In this document: one piece after another, positions 16,365 to 24,094 of the stretch | How the letters are laid out: every line of letters starts with the position of its first letter | Numbering within the stretch: the first letter of the stretch is position 1 | Assembly: GCA_030680805.1 (NCBI GenBank) | Contig: JAUXUK010000008.1 | Location: 1 to 43,484, forward strand | Source: Sulfuritalea sp. | Lineage (GTDB): Bacteria; Pseudomonadota; Gammaproteobacteria; Burkholderiales; Rhodocyclaceae | DNA length: 43,484 nt | Direction: 5' to 3' | Notes under the pieces: model-generated | What the model was told of the DNA's origin: nothing | The model's input: only the letters and a program-made list of their open reading frames with translations | The model's database searches: none | Position numbers and translations under genes: made by a program

Positions 16365-17165
16365 TCATTCCTTGTACCAGACCAGTTGCTGCGTGGTGGC
16401 GAGCAGCTCGCCGTCGGTGCTCCAGATGTGGCCGTGGTGGTCGAAGTGGCCGTCGCTGAAGGCCTGCGCCTGCGCCACGGCCAGCAATGGCGCGGCGCCC
16501 TGGCGAACCAGAACCTCTTCGCCCGCGTGGAAATAGATGTTGATCGAGACGGTGCCGATCGGCACGAACTCGGGCCGGCGCAGGAAGATGCGTGGCAGGA
16601 AACTGTCGCAGAGCGCCGTCAGCGAAGCGAAGTCGAGTGGGCGCGGCGGATTGTCGGAAACCCAGACGTGGGAGAGGCTGTCTTCATTCACGGCGAAAGG
16701 CTTGCCGCGCACCAGGCGAAACTCATAGCGCTGCAGGAAGCCCGTCGCCTTGCGCGGCGGCGCGACCTCGCAGGCGTCGGCCGGCGGCACTTTTGGGCGG
16801 ACGGCTTCGACGTGGCTCCAGGTTTCCCGGCGCAGCGCGCAGATGGCGATCACCTGGGCCAGCACGCGGCCCGGATCGCCTTGCAGCAGACGGATCGCCC
16901 AGTGCTGGCTGCTGCGATTGGCGCGCACCAGTTCGGTCTCGATCACGTAGTCGCCGGCGTCGATCGGCGCGATGTAGTTGATGGTGAAGGACAGCGGGCT
17001 GCCGCGCCGATCGGGGTGGTCCAGCATGGCCTGCATCATCACCGCCGCCGTGACGCCGCCGTAGGGGCTGACCATGTTCCAGTAGTCTTCGCTGGTCTTG
17101 CCATGCCAGCGGTCCGGCGCTTCGGCGGCGAGCGCGATGGCGGTGTCGAAGGGGTGGACGCTCAT
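16365..17165 (-). CDS. TesB-like acyl-CoA thioesterase
   Basis: The 266-residue protein is a double hot-dog acyl-CoA thioesterase of the TesB/4HBT_3 type. It has 'YWNMVSPYGGVTAAVMMQAML' near the N-terminus (N-terminal hot-dog helix), 'LSFTINYIAPIDAGDYVIETELVRANRSSQHWAIRL', and a C-terminal 'FDHHGHIWSTDGELLATTQQL' that is the typical end of this family. It would hydrolyse acyl-CoA to free acid and CoA, perhaps to avoid CoA trapping. It is 37 bases upstream of the alcohol dehydrogenase on the same strand. The ribosome binding site is weak (GGAATGA), and the gene starts right beside a palindromic repeat. Confidence 0.8.
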   Translation of the reverse strand: MSVHPFDTAIALAAEAPDRWHGKTSEDYWNMVSPYGGVTAAVMMQAMLDHPDRRGSPLSFTINYIAPIDAGDYVIETELVRANRSSQHWAIRLLQGDPGRVLAQVIAICALRRETWSHVEAVRPKVPPADACEVAPPRKATGFLQRYEFRLVRGKPFAVNEDSLSHVWVSDNPPRPLDFASLTALCDSFLPRIFLRRPEFVPIGTVSINIYFHAGEEVLVRQGAAPLLAVAQAQAFSDGHFDHHGHIWSTDGELLATTQQLVWYKE

Positions 17166-17171
17166 GGGTTC

Positions 17172-17260
17172 GTCATTCCGGCGAAAGCCGGAATCCAGTG
17201 AATGGTCGCGAGTCCTCCTGGATTCCGGGTTCTGCCCTCGCGGGCAGCCCCGGAATGACG
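17172..17260. repeat. Dispersed palindromic repeat, copy 1
   Basis: This unit starts with GTCATTCCGGCGAAAGCCGG and ends with CCCCGGAATGACG, with an inner 'CCTGGATTCCGGG' block. Related units occur at 19,922-20,006, 25,019-25,085, 30,443-30,510 and 35,140-35,209, each in an intergenic gap. The outer GTCATTCC/GGAATGAC pairs and inner hairpins suggest a REP-like element. Such elements can act as transcript-end structures; here it follows the minus-strand ligase-side genes and precedes the thioesterase gene. Confidence 0.8.
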
Positions 17261-17286
17261 GCGCGGGATCGTGGCGTCATGCAGGC

Positions 17287-18768
17287 TCATATCCGGCGGC
17301 TGCGGCCGCTCCAGTAGGCGTCGCGGATCTTGCGCTTTTGCACCTTGCCGTTGTCGTCGCGCGGCAGGGCCTCGACGATGTCGATGCGACGCGGCACCTT
17401 GTAGCCGGCGATGCGTTCGCTCAGCGTGCGGCGGATGATTTCCGCGTCGAGCTTGGCGCCGGCTTCGGCCACCACCTGCGCGGCGAGCGACTCGCCGAAT
17501 TCGTCATCGGGAATGCCGACCACGGCGCAATCGGCCACCCCGGGCAGGGTGATCAGCACGTGCTCGATCTCGGCCGGGTAAATGTTCACGCCGCCCGAGA
17601 TCACCATGTCCGAGGCGCGATCGCAGACGAACAGGAAGCCTTCGTCGTCGAGGTAGCCCATGTCGCCGACGCTGACCAGTCCATCGTGTCCGACGGCGTG
17701 ACGGGCAGCGTCGTTGCCGTGGTAAGTGAAGTCGGAATAGGCTGGCTGGTGCGCGTAGATGGTGCCGATTTCGCCGGCGGGCAGCTCGCGACCGGCCTCG
17801 TCGAGGATACGTATTTGCGCGCTGCCGAGCGCCTTGCCGGCACTGCCGGACTTGCGCATGGCATCGTGCGGGGACATCGCGGTGATGTAGCCGGTTTCGC
17901 TTGAGGCGTAGGCCTCGTAGATCACCGGGCCGAGCCACTCGATCATGGCCTTCTTTACCTCCGGCGCGCAAGGCGAGCCGGTCGAGGCAACGAAGGTGAG
18001 CGAGGAGAGGTCGTAGCGCGAACGAACGTCTGCCGGCAGGCGCAGCAGGCGCACGTACATCACCGGTACCAGGTAGGCGGTATCGATGCGGTGGCGTTCG
18101 ATCAGCGCCAGCGTGGCTTCGGCGTCGAACTTCTCTTCGAGGACGAAGAGCGAGCCCTGCAGCAGCGACTGCTGGGCGAACGAGCTGGGAGCGCTATGGT
18201 AGAGCGGCGCCGACAGGAGGCTGCGGACGCCGGGATAGATGCCCAGCGCATCCTTCGCCACGTGTGCCGCGAGCACCTGCTGTGCCGCCGTCGGCGGCAG
18301 GCGGCGCACGCCCTTGGGGCGGCCGGTGGTGCCCGAGGTGTAGGCCATGTGGCCGCGCGGCGTACGCGGTGCTCCCGCGTAGGGCGCCTGTGCGGCGAGC
18401 CAGGTTTCGAATTCGGCAACGTCGCCCGGCGCGTGAGCGACCGTGATCACGCGCACATGGGGCGGAACGGCGCCGTCGATCTCGGCCAGCAGGTCGGGCT
18501 GGATGAACAGAACCTTCGCCCCACAGTCGCCGAGGATGAAGCCGGCCTCGTCGCGCTTGAAGTGCCAGTTGATCTGGCAGTAGTAGGCCCCGGCAATACG
18601 GCAGCCCTGGATGATGTCGACGTAGGCGGGGTCGTTCCTCAGCATCACCGCGACCACGTCGCCGTCTTCGACGCCGAGGCGGGCAAGGCCGCCCGCCAGG
18701 CGTGCGGCGCGGGCGTCGATCTCGGCGCCCGGGCGCTCGAGTTGGCCGAAGATCAGCGCGGCCGTCAT
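17287..18768 (-). CDS. Acyl-CoA ligase (AMP-forming), first copy
   Basis: The 493-residue enzyme is an ANL-superfamily acyl-CoA synthetase. It has 'MAYTSGTTGRPKGVRR' (ATP P-loop), 'YEAYASSETGY' (A5), 'VSVGDMGYLDDEGFLFVCDR' and 'DMVISGGVNIYPAEIEHVL' (A7/A8 hinge), and the catalytic lysine in 'DDNGKVQKRKIRD' near the C-terminus. It activates a carboxylic acid to its CoA thioester; the substrate is unknown. ATG 18,768 was chosen because it overlaps the stop of the upstream dehydrogenase gene (ATGA) and starts the family-like sequence. The open frame upstream of it is the dehydrogenase read in another frame. It is co-transcribed with the small dehydrogenase subunit. Confidence 0.85.
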   Translation of the reverse strand: MTAALIFGQLERPGAEIDARAARLAGGLARLGVEDGDVVAVMLRNDPAYVDIIQGCRIAGAYYCQINWHFKRDEAGFILGDCGAKVLFIQPDLLAEIDGAVPPHVRVITVAHAPGDVAEFETWLAAQAPYAGAPRTPRGHMAYTSGTTGRPKGVRRLPPTAAQQVLAAHVAKDALGIYPGVRSLLSAPLYHSAPSSFAQQSLLQGSLFVLEEKFDAEATLALIERHRIDTAYLVPVMYVRLLRLPADVRSRYDLSSLTFVASTGSPCAPEVKKAMIEWLGPVIYEAYASSETGYITAMSPHDAMRKSGSAGKALGSAQIRILDEAGRELPAGEIGTIYAHQPAYSDFTYHGNDAARHAVGHDGLVSVGDMGYLDDEGFLFVCDRASDMVISGGVNIYPAEIEHVLITLPGVADCAVVGIPDDEFGESLAAQVVAEAGAKLDAEIIRRTLSERIAGYKVPRRIDIVEALPRDDNGKVQKRKIRDAYWSGRSRRI

Positions 18769-19886
18769 GCCGCGCGGGAAAGCCTGGCGAAACGTTGCAG
18801 GTGGCTGTCGGTATCGCCAAAGCTCATTTCGATGGTGGTCAGGCGCTTGAACCAGTGACTGAGGATCAGCTCGTCCGTCATGCCCATGCCGCCGTGAAGC
18901 TGCACGGCATTCTGGGCAATGAAGCGGCAGGCCTGGCCGATGGTGACCTTGGCCGCCGACAGCGAGCGCTGCCGTGCGGATTTGTCTTCGCTGGTGCAAT
19001 GCATGGCGGCCAGATAGCTCATCGAGCGCGCCTGCTCCAGATGCAGCAGCATGTCGGCCATGCGGTGCTGCAAGGCCTGGAAGCGGCCGATGGGCTGGCC
19101 GAACTGCTGCCGTGTTTTGAGGTAGTCGGTGGTGGCGGCGACCGTCGCTTCCATGATGCCGACGGCTTCGGCGCAAAGCGCGGCGAGGCCGATGTCGAGG
19201 GCGGCTTCGATTGCGTCGAGCGCGCCGCCCGCATCGATCCGCATTGCCGGTGCATCGCTCAGAACGAGGTCCGCCGCGCGTTGACCGTCAAGCGTCGGGT
19301 AGTCACGCAGGCTGACGCCCTCGATGCCAGGCGTCACGGCGAAAAGTCCCGTATCGCCGCTCGCGGTTTGCGCCGACACCAGCAGCAGATCGGCACAGGC
19401 GCCGTGGGCGACCACGGACTTGCGACCGGTGAGGCCGCCATTGATTTCCGTTACCGGCTCCTTGCGTGCATTGGCGTGGGCCAGCACGACGACGGTTTCG
19501 CCGGTGGCGATAGCGGGAAGCCATTGCTCCAAAAAGTCGGCGCTTGCCGGCCCGCGAAGCGGATTCCCCGGCAGACAGAGTCCGATACGGCGAATCAGCG
19601 CCGGGGCGATCACCGCGCTGGCGAGCCAGGGTTCGAGCAGCAGGCCGGCGCCGAAAGCGCTCATCACCAGTCCGGTTTCCTGCGGTCCGTAATCAAGGCC
19701 GCCGTGGTCTTCGTCGATGTTGAGCGCCAGCACGCCGAGGTCGGCGAGTGCCTGCCAGACCTCGCGGCTCCAGCCGGGGGAGGACTCAAGGATGGCGCGG
19801 CGCTTCTCGAATGTGTAGTCCCTGGCGACGAAACGCTTAACGGTGTCGGCGAGCGCTACTTGCTCTTCGCTGAAATCGAAGTTCAT
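18765..19886 (-). CDS. Acyl-CoA dehydrogenase small subunit (PimD-like), copy 1
   Basis: The 373-residue flavoprotein has the acyl-CoA dehydrogenase layout: N-terminal helices ('MNFDFSEEQVALADTVKRF'), 'YGPQETGLVMSAFGAGLLLEPW', and C-terminal 'VGIMEATVAATTDYLKTRQQ' plus 'ALQHRMADMLL' and 'NAVQLHGGMGMTDELILSH'. It resembles the small subunit of heteromeric dehydrogenases such as PimCD or the alpha2-beta2 steroid enzymes; the large subunit is encoded at 20,060-21,214. The canonical YEGT glutamate is not present. Relative to the paralogue at 37,029-38,153, it has about 13 extra residues after 'ALIRRIG', including PGNPLRG, which match a dispersed palindrome (see findings). Confidence 0.85.
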   Translation of the reverse strand: MNFDFSEEQVALADTVKRFVARDYTFEKRRAILESSPGWSREVWQALADLGVLALNIDEDHGGLDYGPQETGLVMSAFGAGLLLEPWLASAVIAPALIRRIGLCLPGNPLRGPASADFLEQWLPAIATGETVVVLAHANARKEPVTEINGGLTGRKSVVAHGACADLLLVSAQTASGDTGLFAVTPGIEGVSLRDYPTLDGQRAADLVLSDAPAMRIDAGGALDAIEAALDIGLAALCAEAVGIMEATVAATTDYLKTRQQFGQPIGRFQALQHRMADMLLHLEQARSMSYLAAMHCTSEDKSARQRSLSAAKVTIGQACRFIAQNAVQLHGGMGMTDELILSHWFKRLTTIEMSFGDTDSHLQRFARLSRAA

Positions 19887-19921
19887 GTCAGAGTCCCATC
19901 ATCACTTGCGCAGTTCAGCTC

Positions 19922-20006
19922 GTCATTCCGGGCAAGCGCAGCGCGACCCGGAATCCAGCGGAGGCACGCGGAAAGTGCCTGGATTCCGGCCTTCGCCGGA
20001 ATGACG
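19922..20006. repeat. Dispersed palindromic repeat, copy 2
   Basis: GTCATTCCGGGC starts this unit and GCCGGAATGACGG ends it, with inner GACCCGGAATCCAGC and CTGGATTCCGGCC blocks. It fills the gap between the large (start side) and small dehydrogenase subunit genes of the first pair, which in the second pair are only 2 bases apart. The repeat has probably been inserted between co-transcribed genes. Confidence 0.8.
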
Positions 20007-20059
20007 GAAAACACGGGCGGAGTGCCGCTGCAAAGTGGGACAAATTCATGGTCGGGACC

Positions 20060-21214
20060 TCACAGGCCGAGAATCATCTGCGAGATGATGTTTTTCTGGA
20101 TTTCGTTGGATCCGCCGAAGATCGACAGCTTGCGCAGGTTGCAGTAGCCGGCGCCCAGGTTGGTGGCGTAGTCGGGGCCGACATCGTCCTGCTTGAAGGG
20201 CAGGGCATAGGCGCCGACGGCCTGCATCATCAGTTCGGAAATGGCCTGCTGGATTTCGGTGCCTTTGATTTTGAGGATCGAGGCCTCCGGGCCCGGCGCT
20301 TTCTTCTCGCGCTCCGCAGACAGCACGCGCAGGTTGGTGATTTCCAGCGCGATGAGGTCGATTTCCACCTGCGCCACGCGCGCCGCGAACAGCGGCTCGT
20401 CGAGCCGGCCTTCGGCCTCGGCGATGCGCTTCAGGCGCGCCAGTTCGCGCTTGGCGATGCCGATGCCGGCGATGTTGGTGCGCTCGTGGCCGAGCAGGAA
20501 CTTGGCATAGGTCCAGCCCTTGTTCTCTTCGCCGATCAGGTTTTCGACCGGAACCCTGACTTCTTCGAGCCAAACTTCATTGACTTCGTGCGCGCCATCC
20601 AGGGTGATGATCGGCCGCACGGTGACGCCCGGCGTCTTCATGTCGATCAGCAGGAAGGAAATGCCGCGCTGCGCCTTGGCTTCGGGGTCGGTGCGGACCA
20701 GGCAAAAGATCCAGTCAGCATACTGGCCGAGCGTGGTCCAGGTCTTCTGGCCATTGACGATGTAGTAATCGCCTGTTTTCACCGCGCGGGTCTTTACCGA
20801 AGCCAGGTCGGAGCCGGCGCCGGGTTCCGAATAGCCCTGGCACCACCATTCCTCGGCCGACAGGATTTTCGGCAGGTAGCGCTGCTGCTGCGCCGGGTTG
20901 CCGAAGGACATCAGCACCGGCGCGATCATCTTGAGGCCGAAGGAAATCAGCCGCGGCGCGCCGCCTGCGGCGCACTCTTCCTCGAAGATGTACTGCTCGG
21001 TCGGCGTCCAGCCGGGGCCGCCGAATTCCTTGGGCCAGCCGGGGCCGCCCCAGCCGCGCTGGTGCAGCGTGCGCTGCCACAGTACGTGATCGTCGCGGGT
21101 CAGGTGCACGCCGTTCATCACCTTGTGCCGGATGGCTGGGGACAGCTTGTCTTTGACGAACTGGCGCACTTCCTCGCGGAAGGCGCTTTCTTCGGGGCTG
21201 AAGTGAAGATCCAT
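20060..21214 (-). CDS. Acyl-CoA dehydrogenase large subunit (PimC-like), copy 1
   Basis: The 384-residue flavoprotein starts 'MDLHFSPEESAFREEVRQF'. It carries 'WWCQGYSEPGAGSDLASVKTRA' (FAD/substrate loop), 'YIVNGQKTWTTLGQYADW', 'RGISFLLIDMKTPGV', 'ENKGWTYAKFLLGHERTNIAG' and the C-terminal 'IFGGSNEIQKNIISQMILGL'. The YEGT catalytic Glu of short-chain enzymes is replaced by FGGS, as in the heteromeric PimC-like/steroid enzymes where the base sits elsewhere or in the partner. It pairs with the small subunit at 18,765-19,886 and introduces a double bond into an acyl-CoA. The promoter region contains a palindrome shared with the paralogue at 38,156-39,364. Confidence 0.87.
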   Translation of the reverse strand: MDLHFSPEESAFREEVRQFVKDKLSPAIRHKVMNGVHLTRDDHVLWQRTLHQRGWGGPGWPKEFGGPGWTPTEQYIFEEECAAGGAPRLISFGLKMIAPVLMSFGNPAQQQRYLPKILSAEEWWCQGYSEPGAGSDLASVKTRAVKTGDYYIVNGQKTWTTLGQYADWIFCLVRTDPEAKAQRGISFLLIDMKTPGVTVRPIITLDGAHEVNEVWLEEVRVPVENLIGEENKGWTYAKFLLGHERTNIAGIGIAKRELARLKRIAEAEGRLDEPLFAARVAQVEIDLIALEITNLRVLSAEREKKAPGPEASILKIKGTEIQQAISELMMQAVGAYALPFKQDDVGPDYATNLGAGYCNLRKLSIFGGSNEIQKNIISQMILGL

Positions 21215-21285
21215 GATCAGGGTTGGGTCTTGGATGGAGTCCCCGATGGGGCGGTGGAGCCCGGTATCGTGGCGTTATTGAAAGT

Positions 21286-21316
21286 CTGCACAGCGGAACA
21301 TTGTTCTATTAAAATG
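21286..21316 (-). promoter_or_regulatory. Putative operator, dehydrogenase copy 1
   Basis: The block CTGCA-N-AG-Y-GGAACATTGTTCT...AATG contains the palindrome GAAC-ATT-GTTC (21,296-21,306). 24 of 31 bases match the block at 39,408-39,438 in front of the paralogous large subunit. It lies about 72 bases upstream of ATG 21,214. GAAC-N3-GTTC is a plausible IclR-type operator. It is shared with the divergent MFS gene at 21,491, which may be co-regulated. Confidence 0.6.
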
Positions 21317-21490
21317 CAGCAAATGCGAATTGTTGCTTTCCACGTCGCAAAAGTCAATGATCGCGGCAGATAGTGTCCAATCCGGCCGATTGGCGGGCGC
21401 CCCGGAGCCCCCGGCAGCCTTGACGCTGGTTTCCCAGCTGTGCCACTATCCGGAACAAGCCCTTCAATATTGGACCTTGAACTTACGTGC

Positions 21491-22924
21491 ATGAGCGCCG
21501 AAACCGAAGCCCGGCAGCAGGAAGTGGCGGCCATGTTCGCTCGCCACGGTCCGAGCTATCGCTGGTGGGCCGTGCTCACCGTGATGCTCGGCACGGTCTC
21601 GGCGATCATGGAAGCCACGGTGGTCAATGTCGCACTGCCGGAAATCATTCGCGTCTTTCATGTCGGCCACGACCAGGTGCAACTGCTGTCGACCGGCTTC
21701 CTCGCCGCCACCACGGCCTCCATGCTGCTCGCCACCTGGGCGATGCACCGCTATGGCGTGCGCCGCACCTTTGTCGGCGCACTGCTGCTGCTGGTGATGT
21801 TCTCGGTGTTCGCCGCGCTCAGCGACAGCTTCGTATTGCTGGCGCTGTGCCGCATCGGCCAGGGCAGCATTGCCGGCCTGATCCAGCCATTGTCCATGCT
21901 GGTCATCATCGACGTGTTTCCGCCGCATGAACGCGGGCGCGCAATGGGCGCCTATGGTCTGGGCATCGTCCTGGCGCCTGCCGTCGGCCCGGTGGCGGGC
22001 GGCCTGCTGGTCGATCACTTCGGCTGGCGCGCGGTGTTCCTCGTCACCGTGCCGCTGTGCCTGGCGGCGATTGCGCTGGCGCCGCGCTTCATCATTGCCG
22101 GCCGGCCCTTGCCCGGCGCGCACAAGCGCCCCTTCGACGTGATCGGCCTGGTGCTGGTGGTGGCCGCACTGTGTGCCACGCTCGGCGGCCTGGCGGCGCT
22201 GATTCGGCAACCGCTGCCGGGCGCCGCCACCACCGCGCTCGGTCTTGCGCTGGCGGTAGCCTTCGTCGTCTGGGAGCGCAGTACGCTGCACCCGCTGCTG
22301 GATTTCAGCATCTTCCGCGAGGTCGGCTTCGGCGCGGCGGTGCTGGTGGCGCTGGCCTATGGCGTCGGCATTTATGGTTCGACTTATCTGGCGCCGATCT
22401 TCGCCCAGATCGGCCTGGGTTTTTCCGGCTACGAGGCCGGGCTGATGCTGCTTCCGGGTGGTGTCGTGCTGGCCGTCGTGCTGCTGCTCGCGGGGCGGCT
22501 GGCGGACCGCTTTCCGTCCAACCGCGTGGCAATGGCCGGGCTGGCCTTCTTTTCCGTGTCGGCGATTCTTGTTGGGCTGTCTTCGCCGGCCACGGGCTTC
22601 TGGCTGCTGGCGTTGTGGGTGGCGATCGGCCGCGTCGGCCTCGGCCTGATCATCCCGGGGCTGAATGCCGGCGCCTTGCGCCTTCTGCCGCACGGCACCG
22701 AGGCGGCGGGTTCGGCGTCGATCAATTTCTTTCGGCAGCTCGGCGGCGCGCTGGGCGTCACGTTGCTGGCGCTGTTCCTCGAAGGACGCGAACGCCAGCT
22801 GGATGCCGTGCATGGCCTGCAACCGATGCAGGAAGGCTTCTTCCTGATCGCCGCCGTCTATTTTCTGGCCCTGATCCCTGCCTGGCTGATGACCGGCCGC
22901 GGGCAGCGTTCCCAAACCCTTTAG
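21491..22924 (+). CDS. MFS exporter, DHA2 (EmrB/QacA) type
   Basis: The 477-residue product is a 14-helix major-facilitator protein. 'WWAVLTVMLGTVSAIMEATVVNVALPEI' is the first helix with the DHA2 motif; 'AMHRYGVRRTFVGALLLL' is the A-motif loop; 'DVFPPHERGRAMGAYGLGIVLAPAVGPVAGGLLVDHFGWRAVFLVTVPL' contains motif C. It exports drugs or toxic acids by proton antiport across the inner membrane. ATG 21,491 was chosen over a GTG at 21,440 because the family begins shortly before the first helix; there is no strong ribosome binding site. The gene is divergent from the dehydrogenase operon and may share its control region, so efflux of a pathway intermediate is possible. Confidence 0.85.
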   Translation: MSAETEARQQEVAAMFARHGPSYRWWAVLTVMLGTVSAIMEATVVNVALPEIIRVFHVGHDQVQLLSTGFLAATTASMLLATWAMHRYGVRRTFVGALLLLVMFSVFAALSDSFVLLALCRIGQGSIAGLIQPLSMLVIIDVFPPHERGRAMGAYGLGIVLAPAVGPVAGGLLVDHFGWRAVFLVTVPLCLAAIALAPRFIIAGRPLPGAHKRPFDVIGLVLVVAALCATLGGLAALIRQPLPGAATTALGLALAVAFVVWERSTLHPLLDFSIFREVGFGAAVLVALAYGVGIYGSTYLAPIFAQIGLGFSGYEAGLMLLPGGVVLAVVLLLAGRLADRFPSNRVAMAGLAFFSVSAILVGLSSPATGFWLLALWVAIGRVGLGLIIPGLNAGALRLLPHGTEAAGSASINFFRQLGGALGVTLLALFLEGRERQLDAVHGLQPMQEGFFLIAAVYFLALIPAWLMTGRGQRSQTL

Positions 22925-22971
22925 CGACTTATGACTTCGAACCCCATATTTTCCGAGCAAAACTCAAATCT

Positions 22972-23081
22972 CACCGCGGAGGCGCAGAGGCGCAGAGAAA
23001 GGCGACGCAGAGAAGATCAAGTGTTGGCATTGCCGCTGCCTTGCTCTGCGGGTCCTCTGCGTCTCTGCGCCTCTGCGGTGA
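22972..23081. repeat. Inverted repeat of CGCAGAGG type
   Basis: A left arm at about 22,972-22,998 (CACCGCGGAGGCGCAGAGG followed by CGCAGAGA) and a right arm at about 23,055-23,081 (complement: CTCTGCGTCTCTGCGCCTCT then GCGGTG) form an imperfect 25-bp inverted repeat with a 56-base core. Repeats of this ACCGCAGAGGCGCAGAG type are widely dispersed in environmental bacterial genomes. It occupies the gap between the exporter and the nitronate-monooxygenase-like gene. Confidence 0.75.
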
Positions 23082-23121
23082 AGCCCTTCTCTTTTCCGCC
23101 TTATTCGGCGACGGAGCATCA

Positions 23122-24093
23122 ATGAGCCTGCCAAAAATCCTGCAAGACAACCTCGCGCTGCCGGTGATCGGCGCGCCGATGTTCATCGTTTCCCAGCCGC
23201 AGCTGGTGCTGGCGCAATGCATGGCCGGCATTGTCGGTTCCTTCCCGGCGCTCAACGCCCGGCCGAAGGAGTTGCTCGACGAATGGCTGACCACCATGAC
23301 GACGGAAATCGACGCCGCGCGCAGCGCCAACCCCGGCCGCAAAATCGCTCCCTACGCCGTGAACCAGATCGTGCATCACTCCAACGACCGCCTCGATCAT
23401 GACATCGCGCTGTGCGTCAAGCACAAGGCGCCGATGATCATCACCAGCCTGCGCGCGCCGGGCGACGTGGTTAAGGAAGTGCACGGTTACGGCGGCATCG
23501 TGTTCCACGACGTGATCAACGTGCGCCATGCACAGAAGGCGCTGGAGGCCGGCGTCGATGGCCTGATCCTGGTCGCCGCCGGCGCCGGGGGGCACGCCGG
23601 TATGCTCAGCCCGTTTGCGCTGGTGTCCGAGGTGCGGCGCTTCTGGGACGGACCCATAGCGCTGTCCGGCGCCATTACGCGCGGCGAGCAGATCCTCGCG
23701 GCGCAGGCGATGGGCGCCGATCTGGCCTACATGGGCACGCGTTTCATCCCGACGCCGGAGGCCAACGCGGTCGATGGCTACAAGCAGATGATTGTCGAAA
23801 GCAGCGCGGCGGACGTCGTCTATACTCCCTACTTCACCGGCGTGCATGGCAATTACCTGCGGCCGAGCATCACCGCACAGGGGCTGGACCCCGACAACCT
23901 GCCGCTGCGCGACAAGACCAGCATGAGCTTCGGTTCCGACCGGACCAAGGCCTGGCGCGACATATGGGGCGTCGGCCAGGGCATCGGTTCGATCGATGAA
24001 ATTCTTCCCGTAAGTGAAGTGGTGGAGCGGCTCGGACGAGAATACCGTGCCGCCCGCGATGCGCTATGCGCGCTGTATGCACTCGAGGACTGA
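23122..24093 (+). CDS. Nitronate monooxygenase-like flavoprotein
   Basis: The 323-residue TIM-barrel FMN protein has 'LPVIGAPMFIVSQPQLVLAQCMAGIVGSFPALNAR' (N-terminal signature), 'DGLILVAAGAGGHAGMLSPFALVSEVRRFWDGPIALSGAI' (FMN phosphate region) and 'AQAMGADLAYMGTRFIPTPEA'. It belongs to the nitronate monooxygenase/2-nitropropane dioxygenase family, whose catabolic members often act on unknown enones or acyl-CoAs. ATG 23,122 has GGAG 8 bases upstream; a long open frame before it belongs to the previous gene. The IclR gene starts one base after its stop, so it may be the main target gene of that regulator, or a flavin reductase in the same degradation pathway. Confidence 0.85.
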   Translation: MSLPKILQDNLALPVIGAPMFIVSQPQLVLAQCMAGIVGSFPALNARPKELLDEWLTTMTTEIDAARSANPGRKIAPYAVNQIVHHSNDRLDHDIALCVKHKAPMIITSLRAPGDVVKEVHGYGGIVFHDVINVRHAQKALEAGVDGLILVAAGAGGHAGMLSPFALVSEVRRFWDGPIALSGAITRGEQILAAQAMGADLAYMGTRFIPTPEANAVDGYKQMIVESSAADVVYTPYFTGVHGNYLRPSITAQGLDPDNLPLRDKTSMSFGSDRTKAWRDIWGVGQGIGSIDEILPVSEVVERLGREYRAARDALCALYALED

Positions 24094-24094
24094 C

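Noticed and set aside
21464..22960. Long minus-strand open frame (498 codons) across the MFS gene
   Set aside because: Antisense to a well-supported 14-helix transporter. The product is Gln/Arg/His-rich, as expected from complementing a membrane protein in GC-rich DNA.
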